A stretch of DNA of 64,000 nucleotides from Isoetes taiwanensis (Eukaryota > Streptophyta > Lycopodiopsida > Isoetales > Isoetaceae). Positions 10,371 to 22,961 of the stretch are shown piece by piece. Below the pieces are notes generated by a model. It saw only the letters and a program-made list of their open reading frames with translations. It did no database searches and was not told where the DNA came from. Position 1 is the first letter of the stretch. Each line of letters begins with the position of its first letter. The translations under genes and the position numbers were made by a program. Location: the NCBI GenBank assembly GCA_021234155.1, contig JAJEKV010000059.1, positions 8,376,779 to 8,440,778 of the forward strand, read 5' to 3'.

Positions 10371-12709
10371 TGGATTCCATTCAAAAAATGTTTTTGCTAA
10401 ACCAAGGAATCTCCATCTAATTTTTCAAATTGTCTTGGAATTGCTCCAGCCCTCCAATTTGGAGTGCGAGAACTAGCCCCTATAGCCAGATCACTGACAT
10501 GGCCAACGAATTTCCCAATTCGGATGGGCAAGACAAATCATTTCGAGTCGTTCTTCACCGTTCTTCAATCCATCATAAATTGTTCTTGATGGCAAAGAAT
10601 AAAATGGCCCTCACCTAAAGCACCCCCTAAGCACCTACTGTCGGTGACATAAAAAGGACCCCCAACTATATGCTTTCACCCATTGGCAAAGTTTACACCT
10701 ACTATCTAGCCTTTTGGATCAAACTCTTCAGTTTTGTGCCAAGACCAACTACAGACTACAAAAACATAATTATATAAGTTGATTAATTATAGAAAGAACA
10801 TCACAGACATCGTTCTTAATGTATCCCTATCTGTACCATGTCAAAAGTGGTATTTCTGAATGAAGTCTGAATCATCTGCATCTTTTGATGCAGTCTGAGG
10901 TATCTGTATAAGATTTGAATTTTTTCAATATTTTGATATTTTTCTATGCATGTTAGAGAGCACCTCATTCTAAGGTCTGAGAAAAAAGATAAGGTTCTTC
11001 AAACATGACAGGGTTAAATCTGTTTTCTATCTTTTGTGAACCAATAATGGTTCCCAAACGGCTATTTTCAAATCAGATCTCTAACTTTTGCTAAAAAATA
11101 AAATTTGGCTTGGAATTCAGAACATTAGTAAGAAAGTTGTTTCATCCCTAAAAAATATTGATTGTTCTTAAATTCAAAATTTTGGTTTTTCAGTGCAATT
11201 TTTAATACAATTGACTAATAATTTACGTTTATATTGAAGCAGCAAAAAAAGAATGATTCAAGGTTGTCCCTCAAAAATTCATATTATGAAAGTCCACAAC
11301 AATATAAGACAAAGCAAAGAAGACACACAAAAGGAGCGTAATATTTGTCGTCAAGAAATCAAGAAATACTTCTACTTTGAGACCATTATTGGTCCATAGT
11401 TCATTTAAAATTCAAGAACTTCCTCATATTAATTAGTAATGGTGCCCAGTTTGGCAAGCATTGGGAACCTACATTGAAAACCTGCCAACAATGCGTGGTC
11501 TTTATTAAGATGTGGATTTGCCATATGACAAAATGCATGCTAAAGCAAAAAGAGCATAAATAGGTTTGTCTTTATGTACTTATGCCAACGGTGCCTAGCA
11601 AAAAACCTAAATGGTAAGATAAGTTAGCATTAGGGTTGGGCTAAAGTTGGTAACTTGGAATTGAAATTTTGTATTCATTCTACTTTAAATTGTTGAGAAC
11701 TAATTGCATGTTTCCAAATGTCTATGTTTATATTTTAGCATATGAATTGTATGCTAGAACTATGGAATGCTATTAGAATGGCAAAAGGAACTACAAACCA
11801 TCATTCAATTAAATTGGGTTTATGTCAAGATTTTGGGAAATTAAGGCGTTGCTACTTTTGTATGAGTTAGGAAACTCGCATCGAGAATTTAAATTTTTTT
11901 ATAATAGCACTTCATGATTGCATTGACAATAGAAAATGTTTTGCATATGTATCTCTTCAGACATATTGCCAATTACTTCCTAGAAGACATTCCTAGAGTT
12001 TCCTTCTCACATCCAATAGTAATACATCATTCAAGTTTAGAGCTCATATGGCAAGAACTTATGGGCTTCAGGTTCGAAGCTCATACGTTGCACAAAGACT
12101 TGGCCCTGAATGAGAATCCTAATTGAGACTGATATTCGTTCTTTTGTGGTCGAAAATAAAACTCCTTCTCAACTGTTTTCTAAAATTGATATGAAAAATG
12201 AGACTCACAATAAGAAATTGGCTAAGAAGAGTGAACTACCAACCATAAGTAAAAAGAAACCTCTAAGTTGGTGCAATACACAATTTCTAAGATGCAATAT
12301 GATCCCCAAGCCACATGCCAAATGAGGTTTCATAAAATTTCCATCTATCAAGAATAGGGTCTAAATGCAAAAGAGGAAAAAAAATTAAAAAAATGTATGC
12401 TTTGGGCATATGCTAGGAATGACATGAAAATATGTGTGCTTCGTGTAGGGGCGAAGAAAAAGGCCCATTTAACTCAACAATAACCCAAAGTATAAAATTT
12501 ACGATAGGCCCAAAGCTACCACAAATATAAAATATATACACGCTTGGCGTGACAAAAAATGTATGCATTTGTTTAAGATTTATTTGAATGTGAAAGCTGC
12601 ATTCTATGTTCTGTACTTGCTTATGCTAAACTTAGCAAAACATCATAGATCGGTCTCACACGGAGCTGCACACAAATAATTCGACAAGTTCAATGTCACA
12701 AATATTTAC

Positions 12710-12903
12710 CTGTTCTGGCCCTTAATTTGTTGCCTCAGCAACTGCTCCTGTCGCTGCAGCATACTTTTGGAGCTCAAGGTTTTTTTAGCAAAGATGTCAG
12801 AACAATCTGATGGATCCATCTGTTGCAGCTTCCATGTTGATCCTTGGTTGATCCATGGCTTCCTCTTTGTCTTTGATGCTGCAGATATGCTCCTGATATT
12901 CAT
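12710..12903 (-). other. Candidate orphan exon
   Basis: The minus strand is open for 65 codons, ends in a glutamine-rich helix (LQRQEQLLRQQIKGQNR) and runs directly into a consensus donor (CAG followed by GTAAATATT, donor at 12708-12709). I do not recognise the protein and see no partner exon nearby, so it may be a captured or relict exon. Confidence 0.3.
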
Positions 12904-13815
12904 AGTCTCCCTTTTAATTTATGTTGTTTGCTGGCTTCTCAAAAAAAATTGATTCGAAAGTGCATGAGCAAATTCAAAATTTGAATTCCATCTACCCATT
13001 TTGTATTTCTTTTTGTGCTTTCTCTCACAACTTCTCGGTTGATGCATAGCTTCCCCTTTAATCATATCATGCTACAAATGTGCTCTTTGAATTCCCCATG
13101 TAAAATCATTTCGAGAAACTACATGAGGTTGAGAAAATACCTCTGAATGAACATGGTATGGACCGATTGCTTTTGATGCTACAGGACAAGAAAAGTCAAG
13201 ATGATGTCTTAACTGTTGCAAAGGCACCTATCCAAGAATTCACCATCGCGGTTCGATGCAGGGGCAGAGTGAATGCATCAATTTGTTCCAGCAAGCAGTT
13301 TCTTAACAAGTAGTTTCTTTAATAAACAAATTGGACGTAAGGATTTTTCTTCAGTTTGTTCCAGCAAGAGGTTTCTTCAATGCACAAATTGAACCTAAGG
13401 ATTTTCTTGGATGTTTGAAGCTTGCTGGCTATTGCCCTTTACCTCTATTTAACCCAAGCCTTCCTTCTTTCATTAGTAATCCCAATTTCTAGTTTCTGAA
13501 TATAAGGCCTATTTTTTATAGCACTCTCTTCTTTTAAAACACGCCAAGCATGATTTGCTCCTTGCCTTTGCAACTGTTAAGACTTTTCTTGGATGGTATA
13601 TTCATATATAGACAAGAGTCTATTGTGCTTGAAGTGCCATCACAATTTTGCAATGCACCACTTCAAATATGAATGCAGATATTTATGAGCTCCAGACATG
13701 GAGACTTATGGCGTCCTGACTGTGCTCCTTGAGATTAAAAAGCCTTGGCTATTTAGCCTTTATATATCCTTAATATATAATAACTAGCAAAAAAAAAAAA
13801 ATTGGAATTATCTAC

Positions 13816-13842
13816 GCTTCCCGGAATCAATTTCCGGGAAGC
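13816..13842. other. Perfect hairpin, 11-bp stem
   Basis: Arms GCTTCCCGGAA and TTCCGGGAAGC flank a 5-base loop. It lies 16 bp right of an A-run in otherwise AT-rich DNA. On the minus strand a CTAG follows, but 29 bases away, which is too far for a standard Helitron end. Confidence 0.7.
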
Positions 13843-15457
13843 ATTTTCGGGCATCCGGTATTTGGCTGAGGGAAGTCAGAGAGCTCCAATTAGCATGATA
13901 TAATTGCCTCCCTCCATCTGCCTAGTGAACCCGGCCACTGTGCTTCATATATTGCTCTGATCCATCTAAATACTCCACCGCGTGCTCCCGCCCCCGCCTC
14001 CCCAGTAATTGCTCCATATGATTAATAATTGGTCTATTAGTTCTACTCCTTCGCTAAAAAATCCGCTTGTATAAAAAAACCTTTCCTTTCAATTGCAGTG
14101 AGGAAATCCATCGCTGCTCCCACCCACAACTCTGTTTGCATGAAATAGGTTGGTGATTACCCCTATTTGTTGTTGCAGAAGCTCTGCACAAGCCTATCAA
14201 CAAAGTGCGGCCATAGCTAAAAAAAAAGGCCCTCGGGTAAGTTGCTGTCTCTAACTCCACAACTTGTATATCATTATTAATATAATATGCCCTTCATCCT
14301 CTTTAATCTTTGCCACTTACCTATTCCTCTAATTTGAATCCGCTTTATTCACTAGTTAAATGTCTCTCATGTTTGTTATTATTATTATCGTCTACTAATA
14401 TGTCTAACATTATCTGTGTTGCCTACTATGATGGCACCGATTGACAATCTAAGCATAATGCTTGCAAGCTACATATTGTTTCATGTTGCTATCTGGTCAA
14501 TGGAGCGCAGAAATATTGAGGAATATTTGGAACCAAACCAACTGCTTGAAGTTTTGAAATCCGAGTGATCCGGATGGCAAACCGGTCTTTGTTAAACATC
14601 TTGGCTATATGGCATTCAAAGGAAAGAGGACATCATAATAGTGGATGATGATGCCCTTAAGTGCTTCTATAATCAAAGTCAGGCTATAATTCCACCAAGT
14701 CATACTCCACTAGATTACTGAAGGGATGAGTTTCTAGTACTATTCATGTCCATCATGAGTGATTTGGCTGCTGGTAAAGCACATCCACAACTTGATACGA
14801 CTAAGGACATGGACCCCTATCTTGAGTCTTATTTGACAAAAAAGCAGAGACAGTCCAAGCCGTTTAGAGGCAAATCGATCCGTTGGCCTAGAGCACGATA
14901 GCTAGCAACCTTAGGACGTCGGGGGCCTCGGGTATGACAACCACGGTGTAAGCATGAAGTTGTATTGATGCACCGTTACCCGATCGTGGGAGACTGGCGC
15001 GGACGAACAGAATGTATGGTGGCATGTCAGGTGGCACACTTGGCGTCTTCGCGAGTCCAGAAGTCTGGCGATGCCAGGCGAATGGGGCTATGAAAGTAAC
15101 GACCGCGAAGCTTGGACCCCCCAAAAGCCCCAAGTTCATGATGTTTGAACTTCTTGACCTGAGGGACTTTGGTAGAAATTTGTTCTACAATGTTGTAGTC
15201 CAAGACATTAGTATCCAACACACCCGGCGGACGGGTAAACGTGCGAATTTACCTCAAGTTACAAGAGGTTGCCTCTTAAGTGCGCGAAACATGGCGATCA
15301 TACCCTAGTGCATGGCGTGCATCCTTTATTACCCTTGTAAAGATGATATATGGGTTTTACTGAAGGATTTTAGATTTATTTTTGTCTTGGATTCTATATA
15401 AGAGATTCTTTAATCAACATTGAGATCATTATAACTTATGAACATTTTAAAAGTACA

Positions 15458-15484
15458 CTAGTTATGATGCCCGGCGTTGCCGGG
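15458..15484 (-). mobile_element. Helitron 3' terminus (minus orientation)
   Basis: Read on the minus strand: hairpin CCCGGCAACGCCGGG (6-bp stem, 3-nt loop, 15470-15484), then 8 bases, then CTAG followed by T (CTAG at 15458-15461). This is the canonical Helitron 3' end, a short GC hairpin 7-12 bases before CTRR inserted before a T. The element body would extend to the right, through the orphan exons and gene fragments at 17-25 kb. The 5' TC end was not located. Confidence 0.75.
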
Positions 15485-16025
15485 ATTTAGTAATAATTTG
15501 AAGGCGTGCTCTGGTGGAGCCATAGTGGTGAGGATAAAGAACCATTGTGTGGAACTGAATCTTGTAGTTGTGTATTGAATAGGATGAGCATTGTAATTGA
15601 AGCAAGGAAGGTGTTAGATGTCTTCACAAAGTTTTATGGATCTCCATAGCTTGAGCTCACTCATCCAATATCAGATTTAACTTGAGTGGGAGCAACATCA
15701 TTTGAGGTTAGTAGCTATGGACCTTTAGGATGCCACATTTTGATCTACTGAGCAAAGGGACTAAATCAAAGCAGATGGCTACGATACCTTCATATAAAAT
15801 CATGTATGAGAAAAAAAAGTTGTTCACTATTTCTATATTTGATTAGGCCAAGCTAATTACAATCAAGCCACATGTTGATTAAGCTAAACTCTAATTGTAG
15901 TATGATCTTATCATGTGACCATATATACCTCATGCATCAATGGCATTTAGACACATAGAATCTTATACTTAGAATTCTGATCTCTTTTGTGAAGGCATCT
16001 TTTATCAAATAAATCAAATAGCGAT

Positions 16026-16225
16026 GTCAGTAGTGGTGGGGGGTGAGGAATACAAAATTTTAGTAGTGGTGGGGGTGAGAAATACAAATTTTTATTGTGG
16101 AAGGGCATGATGGGAAGGATTGTTTTTGGATGGGAAATAGGGTATGTGGTGGGGGTGAGGAATATAAATTTTTATTATGGAAGGGCATGATGGGAAGGAT
16201 TGTTTTTGAACGGGAAATAGAATGT
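16026..16225. repeat. 80-bp tandem duplication beginning GTGGTGGGGGTGAG
   Basis: Copies start at 16066 and 16146, with a partial copy from 16033. They share GTGGTGGGGGTGAG, an AAATACAAATTTTTATT stretch and GGGCATGATGGGAAGGATTG. The rest of 15.5-17.6 kb holds only short frames without motifs. Confidence 0.75.
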
Positions 16226-17684
16226 GCATGCCCCACGTACACAACTTCTAATGCTTGGCATTGTTGTACACCCATGCCAGGGATGAGAAATTTTGTTTGC
16301 TATACGTTATTGCCTATGAATAATGCAAATAATTCAAGCTCTGAAATTGTTTTATGTAGAGTAGAAAGATCGATCCCATCAACAAATTGTGAAAGAACAA
16401 TTTATTTTTCTCAATACACCAAGCAAAAAATTTAACAAATTGCGACAGCATAACACAATTCTGTTTTCAAATACCACCACTAAAGTAAAGGATCGGTGGG
16501 AACTTTTATCTTGGAGACGTGTATGTTACGCGTTTGAATACCCTGTCACAGATTTAAATACTATGGTTTAAATTCTATGTTCCCCTGAAGGGGATGTAGT
16601 GAAGAGGGTGGTGTCTTTATATGATTGATTTAAGACTGTCTTATGTGTGGGCAAGGCGAGACAATAAAAAACCACGTGCATGAATAGTTTAGATGGTGTA
16701 AATGGTCCATGTTGTAAATGCCAAAGCTCTGCTCCATTCAACATCTAAGCTAAGACTCAAATATCTAGAGCGCAACACTTGAAATCGCTTTGGAGGAAAT
16801 AAAATAATAGTAATCCTTTTATTGTACTACTTGCTCCACCTACATCTACGTGGCGGAGAAAATAAGGAATAAAAATTGAAATTCGAAGTCCATGGAATGG
16901 GGACCAAATCAAAATCTTAGGAGACTAAAGTGCAACAAATCAATCTGAAGTGCAACAAAGTTCTGCTATCATAGTAATAGAAAATCCACAAGACGGTGTT
17001 AGGTATAAAGGACTTAAACTTGTCCCAGACATGGCTTTTTCCCTCAAACTAAGCCAAAGCCATTGCTGTCATTGCATGTCCCATTATGAGGTGATGAAAT
17101 GGGTCCGGTGCTCGATAAGACATGACAAACATAAGATTGAGACACTTCGTGCAATTCCATCACAATATTTGCTTCCCAGGGACTGAGCTGCTGGCTTATT
17201 GCTGCTTGTTCCAAGTACTTGTAACCATGGGTCTGCATTTATTGATCATGCATGATTGGAAGATGTCTGGGAAATGGTGATGATCGTAACAACATGCACC
17301 ATTGATATGGTGCTGGCAAAGCATCTGCTGGGAAAAACACATATTTAAGGTAACTTACCGAGAAAAAAGTACTACAAAGACAGAATTCACATTCGAAAGC
17401 AGCCTGTTGTGGAAGCAAGTTTCTCGAAAACACTTCCAATGTTATTTCTTAAGACCCTGTAAGCTCACTGGCAAGCTCATAACTTTTATAAGTTGTTTCG
17501 TATACCCACTCAATTTAACAGCGGATATTTCAGAAACATTTATTCAGCAGATGCATCAATATCTACCTGGCTCCACTCAAATCTTTGCTTTCTTTTGACT
17601 GCAAAATGAGAGAGCATGCTCTGCAGAAACATAATCAGAGATTGATGCACACACTACAGAGGTTCTGCACAACACAAAGGAGTA

Positions 17685-17756
17685 TTAGCCTTCTGTGTCA
17701 ACTTTAATACCAAATGCTTTTTCAATTAATGGGAACCAAGGAGGAACTTTTTTCAT
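17685..17756 (-). other. Orphan last exon, unrecognised gene
   Basis: A strong acceptor (GATTGTTTTTTGCAG, AG at 17757-17758) opens onto a 23-codon frame with MKKVPPWFPLIEKAFGIKVD that ends in TAA at 17685-17687. It looks like the C-terminal exon of a cellular gene. No upstream exon was found before the LINE at 18.2 kb. Its orientation matches the DXS and BRF1 fragments. Confidence 0.4.
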
Positions 17757-18215
17757 CTGCAAAAAACAATCAGCGTGCATCATCTGAGCTTTGCTATTTT
17801 CAAATACCAATTAATAAGGTGAATGCCACCTTCATTATATTATTCAAGACATCAAGTGTGCTCCTGGTTTTCCAAATTTTATAGTTATATCCCTGAATTT
17901 ATAGCAAGGTCTAGCGTGTCATAAGAAAATCACCTCAGACTGGTTGAGGGATTTGCAACAGTTAGAAAATATTAAACGGGATAAGGTTACATTTATCTCA
18001 TTTGGGCATTTGAGGGCCTAGCTGACATGGAACAGGTTATGCGTGTCCCATCATAAAATTGTCATATGAACTACAAACTAACTCGTACCAGAAATGAGTA
18101 ACAGAAAATGTGTTACAAATATATCTAGTAAATAAAAGGAAAATGACATCATCACAACAATAAGCAATAGTGATTGTTATTATGGAAGTCTGCCCATACA
18201 TCTGCACATTGTTTA

Positions 18216-18989
18216 ATTTTAGAGACAAATATCACTAGAGACGATCTAGGCGCAGCGGCTCACCTATTGGAGAAAGGAAAATGTCTAGGTCTTGATGGTT
18301 TTCCAGTAGAATTTTTTCAAGAATATTGGGAGTGGATTGGAGATGATATATATAATGCATTTTGTGAATTTAGAAGATACAGAAGTTTGGACAAAATTCT
18401 TAACACAGGTGCTATTTCCCTCATTCCTAAGTGTAAAGAGCCCAAGACCATTTCGGATTGGCGTCCTATAACATTGCTTTCTACAGTGTATAAGATTTTT
18501 GCGAAAGCTCTGGCAGAGAAGTTGTGTGTTGTTCTTGTTGAGTCAATTTCGTCCACCCAAACTGGGTTCTTGCCTGGAAGGTGTATTCTTGATAATGTTG
18601 CAGCGGCCTATGAAGGTATGTATTGGGCAAGGCTAAAGGCCCATCGTATTGTGTATCTCAAACTTGACTTTGCCAAGGCATATGACAGTGTGGATTGGGG
18701 TTTTTTAGAGAAGTGTTTATTGGCTTTAGGGTTTGGTATCCCATTCACAAGAGATGTCATGAAGTTGCATACTTCAGCAAGATCTACAGTACTCTTCCAG
18801 GGAGAGCCCTCTGTTATCTTTCCTGTTGGTAGAGGAGTTCGTCAAGGTTGCCCCTTGGCTCCATTGCTTTTTACAATAGTGGCAGAGGTGGTTTCACAAT
18901 TATTTTCTAGTGCTGCTGAGGATGATGTGATCAGGGGTCTTCCTATGGAAAATGGCTCTCAAGAAATTATTAATCAAGATCACGGATGA
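18216..18989 (+). pseudogene. LINE reverse transcriptase domain (ORF2 fragment)
   Basis: About 258 open codons contain the plant L1 reverse transcriptase blocks in order: SDWRPITLLSTVYKIFAKAL, QTGFLPGRCILDN, the first catalytic motif LKLDFAKAYDSVDW and the RQGCPLAPLLF block. The second catalytic motif, normally Y/F-A-D-D, is damaged at about 18976-18993: the frame breaks and the three bases before GATGAT encode Thr (TDDTFLF). Endonuclease and the N-terminal part of ORF2 are missing because of 5' truncation. The copy cannot encode an active enzyme. Confidence 0.93.
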
Positions 18990-20640
18990 TACCTTTCTAT
19001 TTTTGAAAGCGGATGTTTGATAATCTCCAAAATGCAAAGCTACGCTTGACACATTTTCCTTAGCCTCGGAGTTTTGGTCGGTTGGCAAAAGTGTTACGCT
19101 TTGTGGACTCTAGATGATGAAGTCCCACCATGTGTTCTTGCTTACCCCGGAAGGTGTTGCCTCATGGGAAGGCAACCAAGCTTCTTGGTATCCCAAAGGG
19201 TATTCATGTTTCAACCGATGCTTGGGATGTTATAATTGAGGGGTTGGGAGGCATCTTTTTGGTGGGATACGCTAAGCTATCTATGCCCGGAAGGGTAAGC
19301 AGCTTGCTAAGCATGTCTTAAGCAACACACATGTCTATATGGCTTACGCCATTCTTGCTTCCCACTCAAAGTTTCAGGAGATTGTGGGTGTTGTTAGAAA
19401 CTTTATCCGGGGTGGAAATGAAGCGGGGTAGTGGTGAAGGTTGCATGGTCTAAGTGTATAAAACCTAAGTCCGGCGGAGGTTTGGGCATGACATGATTTC
19501 CATTTGCGAGTAAGGTTATGATCTCAAAATTCATTTGGCGGCTTCGTAGGTAAGGATGATTCTCACGGGTTCACGGCTTGCACAGGGCTCTTACCCATCT
19601 TGATCCCTTTTGGTAAAGTCACACTCAAACCCGTTCTTCCATGGAGTTTATTTTATGAGTTGCGGCCTTATCATAATGCTTCTCCATTCTTAAAGGGATT
19701 GTTAGATTCCCGGCACACAAATCAAAACTTTATTTCACATCAGTCCAACCGCTTGTGTACAGTTGATCGCACCTTGTTGGTGGATCCCTCCGGTAGACAA
19801 TCAACCACTTTGCTTTTACTGATTACACCCATTGACTCAAAGACGTTGGAAAAGTCTTTGGAATCTTAACTATTGCAGCATGGTATGACTCATGGGAGGC
19901 TTTTCGATTAAAGTTTCTATTGGGGCGATGGGATAGAGTTCTTTGGCAAAAGTTGCTGATTTTCTAGCCTATTACGCCACACCAAGAAGATATTTTGGTA
20001 TGGGTTTGTCATGAAGAAATTAAGGAGTGCAAACTTGTGAACTCTATGTATCGGTTGTTGCTTGATAATCGATATTCTTCCTCCGCTAATAAGTGGTCTC
20101 TTCAACTTCCTCCTCTTCAATGGCGAGAAGGTGTGGTCTTGGGCATGGGACAAGCTACTTCATCCTAAAGTGGCGAGTTCTTTGGTGGCATTCTTCATAG
20201 GTGTCTGTCTGGGGTTAATGTGCTTGTCCATAAGTTTAACCCTAGAATATCAAATCGGTGTCCCGTATGCAAGCGTGGATCACGAGACCATTGAGCATTG
20301 CTTTTCATGTGTGAACACCTTAGGCAATTATGGGACTGGTTGTTTTCCCTTTTTCAGGTTTCACTAACAAGTCAACAACCGCTTTTGGCAATTTACCCAA
20401 GTACACAGACGAGTCACAAGGCCGGGCTTTTCATCTAGCGGCCAGGATGGTTGCTTTGGACTATCTGGAAAAAGACGAAGATTGGTAATCTTCAAAGGTC
20501 CGGATGTGGCAGATAATCGTGTTCTCCAAGAAGCTCAAGGTTACATTGTAAAGTCGTATCATTGTTCTTCACTTGCCCCTTGCAAGAGGCGATTGATTTT
20601 TGAGGAGTTTTTGGATGTGCACTCTTATGCTTAGGCAGGT
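18990..20640 (+). pseudogene. LINE ORF2 C-terminal part, heavily frameshifted
   Basis: Recognisable pieces in changing frames include LPRKVLPHGKATKLLGIPK (19140-19200), SKFIW-like sequence (19525), PWSLFYELRPYHNASPF (19640-19690), WDKLLHPKVAS (20145-20177) and HETIEHCF (20281-20304), which is the zinc-binding tail. The same blocks occur in the copy at 63.97-62.96 kb (FIWRLLLGKDDS, PWALLYPLHPYPNASPV, WDKLLHPKMS, VETIEHCFF). Indels are far denser here than in the upstream 770 bp of the same insertion, which is odd for a single insertion event. Confidence 0.85.
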
Positions 20641-21060
20641 TGCTTCACTCGGTGGGTCTCCGCTTATCCGCTGAGATTTTATTCCTGTCTCTGCATTTAT
20701 ACTTGTATTTGACTCTTTGATTGAATAAAGTCTGACGTCCTTCAACAAAAAAAAATCTGCACATTGTTAAATCGTCATTAGAACATATAGACTATTGTAT
20801 AAGACCCAACTTCAACAATAATAAACAATCAAAACTTGCCTAAAACATATGTTCACCAGTCTCCTCCAGTGCATATAAAATTTAAAGTGCTGCTGGAAGC
20901 AAATCTGCAAGGAATTGTTGCTTTATACATTGAGAACCTAAGAGCTTCGTAAGTACTTAATCTTCAAATTGGAATTAGAACCCAGTTTTGTTCCATTTAT
21001 GCATGGAAATTTACCTTCAAGATGAGAAGTGTACATTGCCTACCAAAAGCACGAAGCACA

Positions 21061-21469
21061 GGATATTGGAAGGATAAGACCGAAGTTAGCAGACAAAATA
21101 AGGTCCTATGCAGCAGAGGATACTGGAAGAATAAAACCAAAGTTAGCAGACGAAATAGGGTCTTTCTATGCATTCTGTTCCAAGTAGCAAAAAGAAGTAC
21201 AAAATCGGCAACATCCAAAGCACATGCTTTAAAAAATCTTAACTAATATGATAAGAAAGTTCCGAACATATGCATGATCCATAATTCCGTAATTTTGTTT
21301 TGTTGCCTTAAAGATTAATGCATAGGAATGCAACCTTATCACAGTGAATTATCATGCCTTGACATTCTTCAGATTTGGATGGACCTCTCAGCACAAATGC
21401 CGTTCCCTTACGTGAATTATCATGCCTTGACATTCTTCAGATTTGGATGGATCTCTCAGCACAAATGCC
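21061..21469. repeat. Two local tandem duplications (57 bp and 68 bp)
   Basis: A 57-bp unit (GGATATTGGAAGGATAAGAC against GGATACTGGAAGAATAAAAC) is repeated at about 21061 and 21118. A 68-bp unit starting GTGAATTATCATGCCTTGAC occurs at 21344 and 21412. Both are imperfect two-copy repeats in non-coding DNA. 20.77-21.5 kb otherwise shows no gene. Confidence 0.75.
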
Positions 21470-21534
21470 CCAGCAAAGTATGAATAACATTTTAAAACTT
21501 TATCCCTTACGTGAATTACAACAGTAAAGATAGT

Positions 21535-21634
21535 CTAGGTTCTCCAAGGATTTTGATCGAGCTTATATGTCCGATTGATAAATCGTGGATATTCTTTGCT
21601 TAAAGAAGCAAAACGTATCACAAATTTGTCTATT
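21535..21634 (-). other. Orphan last exon, unrecognised gene
   Basis: The acceptor TTTTATATATTGCAG (AG at 21635-21636) is followed by 32 open codons including FASLSKEYPRFINRTYKL and ending PWRT before TAG at 21535-21537. Codon composition and the splice signal look like a genuine C-terminal exon. I cannot name the protein. The orientation matches the DXS and BRF1 fragments 3 kb away. Confidence 0.4.
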
Positions 21635-22677
21635 CTGCAATATATAAAACAGCAAACAATTAGAGACACAAAAATTGAAGTGATTTGATTACATTCTTAC
21701 TCATATTGGTGGCTAAGCTTCTAACAGATAAATATACAAAACCATGATTGGTTTGGTCTTTTAAACAAAAAGGGTAAACATCTCCCATATGGTACTGCCA
21801 ACCTCAAACTCGAAATTTGTTGGCTCCAATAGACATGTGCTATTGGTTGAACTGACGCAACATGCTAAAAACGACTTCCAAGATGCAAATAACTTCTGTG
21901 TCAATGTTACCACCACTTATCACTTCCTGGTAACCCACCACAATTTTGTTGCTATCAACAGTAATCCAAAAGCTCCAAATGCAACACAACTTTGGAGTTC
22001 CCTGCCATGTAATATATCTTTGCATTATAGTGATAGCAAAATATCTACTGCCAATAGGACATTCTAACCTTAACAGGGTGCCTTTGTTGTTCAAGGTTTA
22101 GAGGTAGAACGGGCTGCATCTTTGGCCATAAGCATCTTCCTGCCTGTGTTAAAGCCAGTGTTACCCTTCTTCACAACGCGTCGAGAAATGTCGTGATCTC
22201 AAAGACACACCTACATTTACAAAATATTAAAAAGAAATGTGACTACATCTAAAAAATAAAAGCCTAGTAACAAACAGGTCCAAAATGCAGTGTCTTCGTG
22301 ATCATGTACACAACATAAACTTGCAGAGATCCATGTGAGAAGAGCCCGGGTTTAAGTGGGATAAATTTAACCCGAAGAAGGGACATGTAGACAAAGATGA
22401 AAGCAGGGACAATTCTTCGGCCCTTGGCGCAGAATCAGGCATAATGTACTTTATCTAACTGGTTAAATCTGCGGTCTCTAGTCCTGATCAATAATTACAA
22501 ATATAACACTGACCTGCAAATGGCAGGGCTTGCATCATAATGATCTTTGCGATTACTGCTTTGAGCCATATTGAATTTCAATAGCCCTGTTATGAGACAC
22601 AAAATCTATTCTGAATATTGATGATTTGGACAGTGCAGAAATACTGGATAAATAACTATGTAAAAATTGGCAAGATG

Positions 22678-22961
22678 CCCTTTGGTTTGGGTGCATATTC
22701 ACACGGGGGGTTACTCCGGGCACCGAGAGCTGTCGGATGGGCATATTTGCCCTTTATTCCTTGACCTAGACCATACATAGCGATCCTCGTTTGTGGGGTA
22801 TGCCTGTACAAATTTTTGTATACTGTATATTCAAGTTTACAAAATACTATAAGGTTTGAGGGAATGTACTTAATGGTGTTAATTTTGTACATGTATTGTA
22901 AGTTTCTAGGGGCTCTCGGCCCCTCGTAACCCCCGTGAATATGCACCCAAACCAAAGGGGG
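22678..22961. mobile_element. MITE with ~50-bp terminal inverted repeats
   Basis: The left end CCCTTTGGTTTGGGTGCATA continues through a TTCAC, G-run and GAGAGC stretch to about 22730. The right end (about 22912-22961) is its reverse complement, with small indels in the G-run. The interior (~180 bp) is AT-rich and has no coding capacity. No unambiguous target-site duplication was seen. Size and structure fit a non-autonomous DNA transposon. Confidence 0.75.

Larger units (their letters stand above)
10640..15450. other. Long AT-rich stretch without a recognisable gene
   Basis: Both strands are crowded with stops. Only the candidate exon at 12710-12903, the perfect hairpin at 13816-13842 and a vague plus-strand coding-like patch at 14490-14880 (MSIMSDLAAGKAHPQL) stand out. 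A 13-base A-run at 13788-13800 could be a retroposon tail, but no matching target-site duplication was found. Confidence 0.5.
18214..20755 (+). mobile_element. 5'-truncated L1-type LINE with target-site duplication
   Basis: The element starts inside ORF2, runs through reverse transcriptase and the C-terminal zinc-binding (zf-RVT-like) region, and ends in an A-tail at about 20747-20755. The sequence TCTGCACATTGTT lies directly before it (18201-18213) and directly after it (20756-20768): a perfect 13-bp target-site duplication (14 bp with the flanking A). No LTR is present. The same family occurs in inverted orientation at 62.7-63.98 kb. Insertion interrupted minus-strand exon-bearing DNA of the probable Helitron. 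Confidence 0.92.

Noticed and set aside
12050-12100. GGTTCGAAGC as a tRNA T-arm
   Set aside because: No acceptor stem, D-arm or anticodon arm can be built at the right spacing; no tRNA was supported anywhere in the window.
13781-13842. CTAG plus hairpin as a third Helitron end
   Set aside because: The distance between hairpin and CTAG is 29 bases with a long T-run between; genuine ends here have 7-8 bases.
22656-22955. 99-codon open frame on the minus strand
   Set aside because: It spans the MITE including both inverted repeats; the frame is explained by the repeat sequence and has no motif.
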